A DNA stretch of 64,000 nucleotides from positions 1 to 64,000 of IMG/VR virus record IMGVR_UViG_3300004369_000008. The stretch is one strand, 5' to 3'. Source of the DNA: a virus. The position numbers were made by a program, and so were the translations under genes. Shown here piece after piece: positions 16,783 through 23,758 of this stretch. Each line of letters opens with the position of its first letter. Positions within the stretch are counted from its first letter, which is position 1. The notes beneath the pieces are model-generated. The model ran no database searches and was not told where the DNA came from. It was given only the letters and a program-made list of their open reading frames with translations.

Positions 16783-17992
16783 GGACACAATGATGAAGAA
16801 CATGATGTTTGCCATAGTGATGTTGTTCGCTGCAACCCCTGCGTTCGCACAGATCAGCGACACTCAAAAATTGAACGAGCTTGTCTTGATTCGAGAGAAT
16901 ATCGAGATGATGGACACGCTCAACGCCCGAGGGATCACAATTGATCCATCTGAGATCAAAGAACAACTTGTCACGGCAGGTAAGCTACTGGACAAGGATG
17001 GACCGATTACCTATGAAGAATTGAAAGCAGCCACGGGGTCTTTGACACCACCGCCAACACCGTGGAAGAAGTTCACAGGCTTCTTCTCTTTCGTCAATAT
17101 CGTAATGATATTAGCTGCTCTCATGCTCACACTTGCTATTGTGTGGCTATTCGGTTTCTATTTCCTTGGATTGATTCTCGTTGTACCGCCGAAAGTATGG
17201 GAGGTCATTTCCTACATCGGATGTTTTGGTCTGATTGCATTTGGGTCAAAAGCTGAACCAGACTTGCAGATGCTATGGGTTCTCCCCGGATGTTTTGGAT
17301 TGATCGGCGCACTTACGCTCAACAAATTCAATTGGTGGCGTGGAGAAAGAGGCAGATACAGCCGATATAGGTACGAGGAATACTTCACTCACTTTGCAAC
17401 ATTTGTATTGGCTGTCGCTTGGGGAATCACAGCCGTTTACTTTCAAAGTCAAATTGTTGGGTTTATGGCAGTTGGAGCAACTCTTAGTTTCCTTGGGTTC
17501 ATGTGTGGTGTCATTCCCGGCGTTGTGTACATTGGATTCACAGATGATGCAGTAGTTCTCAGATCAACCTTTGCTGCATTTTGTATGGGGGCAATCTACA
17601 CAGCCATGCACGCAACCGGAAAATCAAATGCTGTTTTTGAAACATTCAGCGTGGGTCTCTCTTGGTGGGGATTCTTTGTCTTCTATCTTGGAATGCTCAT
17701 CATGTCGAGCAAATGGTACAGCTATGATGGTCTTGGAAAGTACCTCTTGATGCAGATTCTCACCATCGTTGCTGGTGCAGCCGCATTGTATCTAGGGAAT
17801 GTCTACCAAATTGGTTTGCTGGCTGGTATTGGCGGAACATTCTTCGGCCTTTACTTAATCGAGAAATGGTATGAAGTTCCATGGAAAGGCGCTGGTTGGG
17901 CTTGGTCACTACTGGGCCTGTCCGTGTTCCTCTACTATTTTGTAGGATTCGCCAAGCTGCATCCAGAATACTTTCTGTTTGTGGTAAACTAA
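16775..17992 (+). CDS. Polytopic membrane protein, unknown
   Basis: 405 residues. A signal peptide (ending about ATPAFAQ), a short helical periplasmic segment to about residue 85, then roughly ten hydrophobic segments. No transporter signature recognised. Coupled to the Pro/Glu-stalk protein. A role in remodelling the infected cell's membrane or in superinfection exclusion is possible but only inferred. Confidence 0.65.
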   Translation: MTKDTMMKNMMFAIVMLFAATPAFAQISDTQKLNELVLIRENIEMMDTLNARGITIDPSEIKEQLVTAGKLLDKDGPITYEELKAATGSLTPPPTPWKKFTGFFSFVNIVMILAALMLTLAIVWLFGFYFLGLILVVPPKVWEVISYIGCFGLIAFGSKAEPDLQMLWVLPGCFGLIGALTLNKFNWWRGERGRYSRYRYEEYFTHFATFVLAVAWGITAVYFQSQIVGFMAVGATLSFLGFMCGVIPGVVYIGFTDDAVVLRSTFAAFCMGAIYTAMHATGKSNAVFETFSVGLSWWGFFVFYLGMLIMSSKWYSYDGLGKYLLMQILTIVAGAAALYLGNVYQIGLLAGIGGTFFGLYLIEKWYEVPWKGAGWAWSLLGLSVFLYYFVGFAKLHPEYFLFVVN

Positions 17993-18000
17993 ACGAACCA

Positions 18001-18023
18001 AAGGGACACTCCATGTGTCCCTT
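18001..18023 (+). terminator. Short hairpin after the membrane-protein gene
   Basis: AAGGGACAC (18001-18009), loop TCCAT, GTGTCCCTT (18015-18023), followed by GTTTT. Confidence 0.6.
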
Positions 18024-18044
18024 GTTTTCATGGAGGAATAGGAA

Positions 18045-18122
18045 ATGGATAAAACAGCCCTTGGAGACCGCATGAAGTGGTTCTTCGGAGAAGACCCGGT
18101 GTTGAAAGAAGACGACGAGTAA
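18045..18122 (+). CDS. 25-residue microprotein
   Basis: ATG with a strong SD (GGAGGAA, 7 bases away) opens a 25-residue frame, MDKTALGDRMKWFFGEDPVL plus an acidic end. It is bounded by hairpins on both sides, so it is expressed as a unit or as read-through from the membrane genes. Amphipathic (MKWFF then DDE). Function unknown. Confidence 0.5.
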   Translation: MDKTALGDRMKWFFGEDPVLKEDDE

Positions 18123-18126
18123 CCTA

Positions 18127-18160
18127 AAATGCCACATCCTTGCGAATGTGGCATTTTTTT
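18127..18160 (+). terminator. Rho-independent terminator
   Basis: AAATGCCACAT (18127-18137) pairs with ATGTGGCATTT (18146-18156), followed by a T tract. Confidence 0.85.
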
Positions 18161-18172
18161 TGGAGTCTAGGG

Positions 18173-18754
18173 ATGCGTCAATCAGAAGCACTACAAATTT
18201 TGGAACAGAAAATTTCCAAATGCACACTTTGTGCAGACCTGTCTCAATATCGATCTGACAATGAGTACCTGACTGTTCCCGGTGAGGGACGACCCAACGC
18301 CCAAGTTATGATCGTTGGAGAAGCTCCCGGTCAAAATGAGGCCAAACAAGGTAGTCCATTTGTAGGGAAAGCTGGCAAGTTGTTAGATGGTATCATTGAG
18401 GCATGTGGCTGGACTCGTTCAGAAGTATTTATCGCCAACATTCTGAAATGCCGACCGCCCGGAAATCGTGACCCGCTCCCTGAAGAAGCCACAAATTGCC
18501 GTACTTATCTAAACATGCAAATCAAGATCATCAATCCTAAATGGATACTTTGCTTCGGCAAGGTGGCATCGATCAATCTTCTGGGAAGAACCCCAGATAC
18601 GCCCATGAGAGCCTTGAGAGGTGATGTTTACGAACACGAAGGTCGAAAGGTGATTTGCACTTATCATCCTTCATATCTGCTGAGAAATCCTGCTGCCAAG
18701 AAAGATGTGTGGGAGGATTTACAGCCTTGTCTTCGGGATTTGTCCTCCAAGTGA
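18173..18754 (+). CDS. Family-4 uracil-DNA glycosylase (Fe-S)
   Basis: 193 residues from the ATG at 18173; the frame opens at 18140 but inside the preceding terminator, so the later start is preferred. Four Fe-S cysteines are present: C17, C20, C93 and C109. Motif A is GEAPGQNE (49-56) and the late motif is HPSYLLR (165-171). It removes uracil from DNA. In a phage this implies DNA repair, or editing of deaminated or dU-containing DNA. Confidence 0.9.
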   Translation: MRQSEALQILEQKISKCTLCADLSQYRSDNEYLTVPGEGRPNAQVMIVGEAPGQNEAKQGSPFVGKAGKLLDGIIEACGWTRSEVFIANILKCRPPGNRDPLPEEATNCRTYLNMQIKIINPKWILCFGKVASINLLGRTPDTPMRALRGDVYEHEGRKVICTYHPSYLLRNPAAKKDVWEDLQPCLRDLSSK

Positions 18755-18775
18755 CATATTTTTGATCCGATTTGC

Positions 18776-18803
18776 TTTACAGCCCAAAAGTCGTTCGTAA
18801 AAT
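18776..18803 (+). promoter_or_regulatory. Conserved promoter, first NAD+ unit
   Basis: TTTACA, 16 bases (GCCCAAAA...TCG), TAAAAT. Same design as 13186, 22566 and 57230. Confidence 0.75.
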
Positions 18804-18854
18804 AGTTTCGTCAAGGGAATTTACCCAGAACGTCACAACAACAAGGACCAAATC

Positions 18855-19742
18855 ATGCGAATTGACCTGTTCATCGTTGACGGTCTCAATGATTTTTGTG
18901 CCACCGGCAATGAGTCGTGGAATCTTGAGAAGCGTCGTGGTGCATTATTCGTCGATAACGCCGACACAGAGGCTCAACTCTGTGCCGACATGATCGAACG
19001 ACTTACACCCTCGGACCAACCATCAAAGCTCGCCAAAATTCACAAATTCTGCGACGAGCATCACAAGAACGACATCGCTCATCCGGGTTTCTGGAAAAAA
19101 CCGGACGGCTCTCATCCCGGCCCATTCACTGGCCCTGTTACGCTCGCCGATGTGGAGAGCCATCGTCTGACTCCTGTTCTCGACGGTTGGCGACCACGAG
19201 TTCTGGCCTATATCAAGGCTCTGGATAAGCGAAGCCGCAATCCTCTCATCATCTGGCCGGAACACTGCCTGTTCAAGTCGTGGGGCGCTTGCGTCTACAA
19301 GCCCATCGCAGATGCTCTCAATCTGTGGTGTGAACGAACTGGCGGATGGGTCAACTTCATCGACAAAGGCCGTTTCCCGCTGACCGAACACTACGGCGGA
19401 TTCGAGGCGGATGTGCCGGATGACGACCATCAGGACACCAAGTTCAATACAAAACTTGTGCCAGACTTGGAAGCCGCTGACAAGGTGGCGTGGATTGGTT
19501 GGGCTGGTTCGCACTGTCTTAAATGGACGGCAAGCGACGGGATCAACTACTTCACCGATCCCAACGATGGCTCAAATGCGCTCGTGAAGAAGTCCATCTT
19601 TTTCGAAGACGGTTCTGCCCCGGTCGTATCTCCTGATCCTCAGCAAACGGCCATGTTCGCCCAGTGGCGTCGGGACTTCCTCGACGAAATGGACAAACGT
19701 GGTGCTACGATCACGAAGACGACAGAGTTTCTCAAAGCATAA
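18855..19742 (+). CDS. Nicotinamidase-like cysteine hydrolase
   Basis: 295 residues. The isochorismatase/nicotinamidase layout is visible: D9 in FIVDGLNDF, HPGFW (76-80), WPEHC (134-138), DKGRF with candidate catalytic K171 followed by HYGGF, and candidate nucleophile C221 in WAGSHCLKWTA. This matches the Asp-Lys-Cys triad of PncA, which converts nicotinamide to nicotinate. It is longer than usual PncA (about 210 residues), with an insertion at about 20-100. pncB and nadE downstream make the nicotinamidase assignment the best one, although other cysteine hydrolases share the fold. Confidence 0.75.
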   Translation: MRIDLFIVDGLNDFCATGNESWNLEKRRGALFVDNADTEAQLCADMIERLTPSDQPSKLAKIHKFCDEHHKNDIAHPGFWKKPDGSHPGPFTGPVTLADVESHRLTPVLDGWRPRVLAYIKALDKRSRNPLIIWPEHCLFKSWGACVYKPIADALNLWCERTGGWVNFIDKGRFPLTEHYGGFEADVPDDDHQDTKFNTKLVPDLEAADKVAWIGWAGSHCLKWTASDGINYFTDPNDGSNALVKKSIFFEDGSAPVVSPDPQQTAMFAQWRRDFLDEMDKRGATITKTTEFLKA

Positions 19743-19758
19743 GAGAAAGGACCGACTC

Positions 19759-20022
19759 GTGAATCAAATTCACACTGCTCTCTGCAAGGCACACGCCGTT
19801 CTCAAGTGGTTTGCTTTTGGAGAGGCTGTCCGGTTGGCAGATCAAGTCTACAACATTTGTATTGCCTACCCGGATAAGAAAGATGACGAGTCGGCCCAAA
19901 AACAATTGTTGGAGATTGCTCAGAAAACCCAAAACTTCTTGCAATCTCACAACGGTCCCCCAACTCATGACGAGTCCTACAAGGAACTCTCGGCAGCGCT
20001 TCTCAAACACCAGATAGGATGA
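19759..20022 (+). CDS. Small helical protein, unknown
   Basis: 87 residues from a GTG with GAAAGGA upstream; the frame is open further back but overlaps the nicotinamidase-like gene. Helical, repeat-like sequence (HAVLKWFAFGEAVRLADQVYN, then QKTQNFLQ). Its stop overlaps the next gene's start (ATGA-type), so it is part of the NAD+ unit. Confidence 0.6.
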   Translation: MNQIHTALCKAHAVLKWFAFGEAVRLADQVYNICIAYPDKKDDESAQKQLLEIAQKTQNFLQSHNGPPTHDESYKELSAALLKHQIG

Positions 20023-20813
20023 AACCAATGTCAACCACTTTGAAACCTGATTTCCAATCATTCATGTTGCCCACAGGGGGCAACTTCACCGGACTGAAGA
20101 TCGGCCATGAAGACATGACCTCTGAGAATACGGTTGCGACCGGATTGCTCGATGAGTCCGGTTCGACCAATTCCTTCGCACGAGACATGGAGTTGGCAGT
20201 CGGGGAGATCATCAAATCTCTTCGTGATTCGTCACGAGCAGAACACATCATGTATCGTCATTGTCACTTCGGCACTGGCTTTCGTGAACACCACGGTTAT
20301 ACACCGTTGTCGAAGCTGAATCCCGGCGATTACGACGGTTGTTACCAGCCGGGTGGTGCAACCCATTTGTACGACAGTTGTGTGAATGTCATCGAAGCCA
20401 CGCAGGTCTACGGTGAAGAGATAACGAATAAGAAGTACCTGTGCAATGGGTTCATCTACATCATCACGGACGGCGCAGACTACGGCTCGACGTTGACCAT
20501 CCCTGATGTTCGTGATGCTCTTGCCAAAGCCATTGCCAGTGAAGATTTGGAATCGCTGATGACCGTTCTCATCGGCGTCAACGTCGGATCGTACAAGGCC
20601 GGACTGGAGAAGTTCAAAAACGATGCCGGTCTCACCCAGTTTATCACTCTGGAAAATACCAGTGCCAAGGCACTGGCGAAATTGTCCGGGTTCATCGTCT
20701 CGTCCATGATGGCTCAATCGCAACACCTCGGATTGGGTGGACCTTCACAACCCCTCGACCCGAACACAGGAAAGCCGGTTGCTGCCGGAAGCACAGGGTC
20801 GCTGACGTTTTAA
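20019..20813 (+). CDS. von Willebrand factor A-like (VWA) protein
   Basis: 264 residues. MIDAS-type metal site: LLDESGST (DxSxS, about residues 43-50), the Thr in GGATHLYDS, and ITDGADYG. This resembles TerY-type cytoplasmic VWA proteins. It lies between the nicotinamidase-like and pncB genes and overlaps its upstream neighbour. In bacteria, TerY-type VWA proteins are often encoded with PP2C phosphatases; a PP2C-like fragment is found at 25884. Role here unknown. Confidence 0.7.
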   Translation: MKPMSTTLKPDFQSFMLPTGGNFTGLKIGHEDMTSENTVATGLLDESGSTNSFARDMELAVGEIIKSLRDSSRAEHIMYRHCHFGTGFREHHGYTPLSKLNPGDYDGCYQPGGATHLYDSCVNVIEATQVYGEEITNKKYLCNGFIYIITDGADYGSTLTIPDVRDALAKAIASEDLESLMTVLIGVNVGSYKAGLEKFKNDAGLTQFITLENTSAKALAKLSGFIVSSMMAQSQHLGLGGPSQPLDPNTGKPVAAGSTGSLTF

Positions 20814-20872
20814 CCGTTAATCATCAAAGAAATCATCAAAGAGGGAGAAAAGGCTCATTGGTGGGAAGAGAA

Positions 20873-21418
20873 ATGATTTTCATTAACGAACTCGATGTCA
20901 TGCAAGATGGTTTCCGGTTGGCAAAACCGCAACTGTGCGACATGGTTAATTTTGTTGCACAAGGCGGGAGATTCAATCACGAATCGTTGTTGCAGCACAA
21001 CCCTCAGAGAACATCTCTGGTGGCTGTGGTCGAGTTCGAAGATGGCCGCAGATTCATCCGAGATGGGTTTCACAGAGCGGCAGTGATCCTTTTTGCCCGA
21101 GACGTGCCGTGCATATTTGATGATGAATACGTCATTGAGAATATGACGTATGACATGTATCTCGAACCGAACATTGAAAATCAATGGTACACGCCATTTG
21201 ATCCACGCATCGAAGTCAGACGGTCTGACTTCTTTAATTTCAAAGATGAAGTTTTATCTCGCATCGATCAAGATGGTGTGATTGATTTCATCAAACAAAA
21301 CAAGGATCGTTACGCTATACCTCGAAATAGCAGTCACAAACTCGTGACTCATGCCGAGAAACTATGGCCAATTTGGAATCAAGATCATGCCGATCATCAA
21401 GTCAATGCTAGACAATGA
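20873..21418 (+). CDS. ParB/sulfiredoxin-like domain protein
   Basis: 181 residues from the ATG with GGGAAGAG upstream; a TTG start 15 bases earlier is also possible. The segment VVEFEDGRRFIRDGFHRAAVILFARDVPCIF matches the ParB-like nuclease core (DG.HR.A). Such small ParB-like proteins in phages can be nucleotidases, ATPases or nucleases. The 51722-52222 gene has the same core. It overlaps the pncB start by 32 bases. Confidence 0.65.
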   Translation: MIFINELDVMQDGFRLAKPQLCDMVNFVAQGGRFNHESLLQHNPQRTSLVAVVEFEDGRRFIRDGFHRAAVILFARDVPCIFDDEYVIENMTYDMYLEPNIENQWYTPFDPRIEVRRSDFFNFKDEVLSRIDQDGVIDFIKQNKDRYAIPRNSSHKLVTHAEKLWPIWNQDHADHQVNARQ

Positions 21419-22559
21419 TTTGTATAAATACTCGATGCAAGCGGCGGTGTTGGAATACCGCCAGCATGTACCTGTCAAATATGTCTTCAAGAACCGCCGA
21501 CCAGAAGGCAAGTTCAATAAGGCATTCATGACTGGACTCAACCAAGAGTTGGAATCCATGTCAGAGGTCGCTGCAAAAGATGAAGAACTGCAATGGTTCC
21601 AAGATACTTGTCCATTCATGACGGATCAGTACATGGAGTATCTTAGGAACTACCGATACAACCCAGCAGACATCAGTGCAAAACTCGTGGACGGCGATCT
21701 TCAATTAGAAATCAACGGCTCTTGGGATCGCACCATTCTCTGGGAAGTCCCTCTCATGAGCGTGATCTCAGAGTTGTATTTCACTCATTGCGACACCAAC
21801 TGGGCACATGACGAAATTGCTCAAGCCAATGCTTTGATTGAAAAGGGGAATCGACTCAAAGATTGTAGTCTGGCTGACTTTGGAACTCGCCGTCGTCGCA
21901 GCCATAACATGCAAGATTTGGTGGTGAGAACCCTCAAGCAATTCCCTAAATTTGCGGGAACGAGCAATGTACATTTGGCGCACAAATATGGCGTCAAACC
22001 AATCGGCACGATGGCCCACGAATGGATCATGGGAATCAGTGCCCTTGAAGGTTTGAGATTCGCCAACCGACAAGCTCTGAACATCTGGAGCAAAGTCTTC
22101 CGTGGTCGTCTGGGAGTGGCCCTGACGGATACATTTGGAACAGGTGCGTTCTTTGAAGATTTCGACGACTACCTCGCCCGTCTGTTTGATGGTGTGCGAC
22201 ATGATAGCGGTGATGCCTTGGTGTTTGCACGCAAAGTAATTAGTCATTACAAAAAACTTGGGATCGATCCGAAAACAAAAACCATTGTCTTCAGTGATGG
22301 ACTTGATGTGGACACGGCCCTACAAATCCAGAAGGAGTTGGATGGTCTGGTTCGGATCAGCTTCGGCATCGGAACGCACTTAACCAATGACTATGCAGGA
22401 TCGAAGGCTCTAAACATGGTCATCAAACTGTGGTCTTGTAATGGCGTTACTGTGGTCAAGCTGAGCGACGTTGCTGCTAGTAAACAAATCGGTGACAAAG
22501 ACGCTTTGCGTGTCGCCAACTGGACTTTCTTCAACACTCCATTGGATTCAGTTGTATAA
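21387..22559 (+). CDS. pncB: Nicotinate phosphoribosyltransferase
   Basis: 390 residues. The whole length reads like bacterial PncB: SMLDNDLYKYSMQ at the N-terminus, FGTRRR (165-170), GTSN (191-194), AHEW with the phosphorylatable H211, RHDSGD (271-276) and VFSDGLD. It converts nicotinate + PRPP to nicotinate mononucleotide in the Preiss-Handler route. FGTRRR and AHEW distinguish it from nicotinamide phosphoribosyltransferase (NadV/NAMPT), the enzyme more often noted in phages. I chose the ATG at 21387 because it aligns with PncB starts and has GGAA upstream; a Met at 21351 lacks an SD. Confidence 0.93.
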   Translation: MPIIKSMLDNDLYKYSMQAAVLEYRQHVPVKYVFKNRRPEGKFNKAFMTGLNQELESMSEVAAKDEELQWFQDTCPFMTDQYMEYLRNYRYNPADISAKLVDGDLQLEINGSWDRTILWEVPLMSVISELYFTHCDTNWAHDEIAQANALIEKGNRLKDCSLADFGTRRRRSHNMQDLVVRTLKQFPKFAGTSNVHLAHKYGVKPIGTMAHEWIMGISALEGLRFANRQALNIWSKVFRGRLGVALTDTFGTGAFFEDFDDYLARLFDGVRHDSGDALVFARKVISHYKKLGIDPKTKTIVFSDGLDVDTALQIQKELDGLVRISFGIGTHLTNDYAGSKALNMVIKLWSCNGVTVVKLSDVAASKQIGDKDALRVANWTFFNTPLDSVV

Positions 22560-22565
22560 AGTTGG

Positions 22566-22593
22566 TTTACAAGCCAAAAACGTGTCGTAGAAT
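22566..22593 (+). promoter_or_regulatory. Conserved promoter, second NAD+ unit
   Basis: TTTACA, 16 bases (AGCCAAAAA...TCG), TAGAAT. The predicted transcript start is only a few bases ahead of the SD of the 22611 gene. Confidence 0.75.
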
Positions 22594-22610
22594 AGAAGTA
22601 GGAGGAAGCA

Positions 22611-22793
22611 GTGGAAGATCGAATCCAAACATTGGAACGGATTTCAGGGCTTCAGGTCTCACACCGAATGGAGAAGGAACAACATGTCTTTACATTCGGC
22701 GTTGGTCCTCGTAACAAACCTGCGGAAAGGAACTTGAATGCCAACCCCAATCGTAAAAGCTGGACTTGGCATTCTTGTCATCAAAGACTCTAA
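22611..22793 (+). CDS. Small protein upstream of the Nudix gene
   Basis: 60 residues from GTG with a strong SD (AGGAGG). It overlaps the Nudix gene by 56 bases. The first 40 residues (ERISGLQVSHRMEKEQHVFT) look like real coding sequence; the Trp/His-rich end overlaps the Nudix start. It could be a leader for coupling. No family recognised. Confidence 0.45.
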   Translation: MEDRIQTLERISGLQVSHRMEKEQHVFTFGVGPRNKPAERNLNANPNRKSWTWHSCHQRL

Positions 22794-23214
22794 GGTTCTC
22801 ACTGGCATTCGCAAAGGAAGCCATGGAGAAGGCAGGAGAGCGTTTCCGGGTGGTCATATCGATTCAGAAGACGAATCTCTCGTCCATGCCAGTTGTCGTG
22901 AATTGTCAGAAGAGTGTGGTATTCAAGTTCAACACCGATTGATCCGGGGTGGTTGGGACTTGTTTACAACATTCGACATTCTCAGCGAAGACGGACAGAA
23001 ACGGTATGTGACCATTTACATGGTTGCCGACTATATTTCTGGTGGCGAGTGGATCGACGATCACACTCTGAAAGGACTAGAACCGGATAAGTGCGAGAAG
23101 TGGGAGTTTCATTCACTTGAAACTTTGGCCAAGTTAATCAAAGCCGAAGGAGATCAAGTGTGGATTCCCATTGATCGAATCCAACTTCAACAGGAGACCT
23201 TGAATGAACGGTAG
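22738..23214 (+). CDS. Nudix hydrolase
   Basis: 158 residues. Nudix box around residues 38-62: GGHIDSEDESLV then RELSEECGI. It has one residue more than the classical GX5EX7REUXEEXGU spacing, but keeps RE..EE.G. Overall it resembles MutT/NUDT15-type nucleotide pyrophosphatases. Within the NAD+ unit it could hydrolyse NAD-related dinucleotides, ADP-ribose or damaged NTPs; the substrate cannot be read from sequence. It lacks an NMN adenylyltransferase domain, so it does not supply the missing NadD step. Confidence 0.85.
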   Translation: MPTPIVKAGLGILVIKDSKVLTGIRKGSHGEGRRAFPGGHIDSEDESLVHASCRELSEECGIQVQHRLIRGGWDLFTTFDILSEDGQKRYVTIYMVADYISGGEWIDDHTLKGLEPDKCEKWEFHSLETLAKLIKAEGDQVWIPIDRIQLQQETLNER

Positions 23215-23758
23215 CATTCCTCCTTTTCTGATGCCTTTCATGCAGCAGGATGACGGACGACGCAGCCCTGCGGACGACGCTTTTGTTCCCCCTCGCATCA
23301 ACAAGGCCATTGAGTTCCTTGAACTCATGGCTCTGAAGCGTCGGAGACAAGCGGCTGCATCCGATCATCAAATGGAGGTTATCGAACCTGACAATCTCTG
23401 TGCTGAGGAAGAAGCAGCACGAGATTCAGCACTCCAATGTCTTGCCAAATACTTTGATGGCAAGCTGGAAAACAACGTCTGGGAAGAGCTTCGCCTACAA
23501 TCCATCAAGCAGAAGGTGGAACACGAAGGGCAATGCGGACATGGCGTCAGCGGTGGCGTAGGTCGTATGATGAGTTGTCCGGCTTGCCACCAAAGTCCTC
23601 AACCCGATCCAAATTGCTCTCTGTGTGAAGGCTGTGGCCACTTGATGGTTCAGCCTGCTACGCCAGAGAATGTTCCACACCCCATTATGACGATCATGGA
23701 ACAAATCTTCAAAGCTCGTCCTCAACGGGGAGACGAAAAAGATGGAGACGCAGAATGA
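23204..23758 (+). CDS. Zinc-ribbon protein, unknown
   Basis: 184 residues. The C-terminal third has CGHG, CPAC and CSLCEGCG, a DnaJ-type or rubredoxin-like zinc module; the front is helical and charged. It overlaps both neighbours (Nudix by 11 bases, nadE by 4), indicating tight co-translation in the NAD+ unit. No family recognised. Confidence 0.6.
   Translation: MNGSIPPFLMPFMQQDDGRRSPADDAFVPPRINKAIEFLELMALKRRRQAAASDHQMEVIEPDNLCAEEEAARDSALQCLAKYFDGKLENNVWEELRLQSIKQKVEHEGQCGHGVSGGVGRMMSCPACHQSPQPDPNCSLCEGCGHLMVQPATPENVPHPIMTIMEQIFKARPQRGDEKDGDAE

Noticed and set aside
21387-22559. Reading the phosphoribosyltransferase as nicotinamide-specific (NadV/NAMPT)
   Set aside because: FGTRRR, GTSN, AHEW and RHDSGD follow the bacterial PncB pattern.
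22738-23214. Nudix gene as the missing NMN/NaMN adenylyltransferase (NadM-type)
   Set aside because: Only the Nudix domain is present; there is no nucleotidyltransferase HxGH motif.
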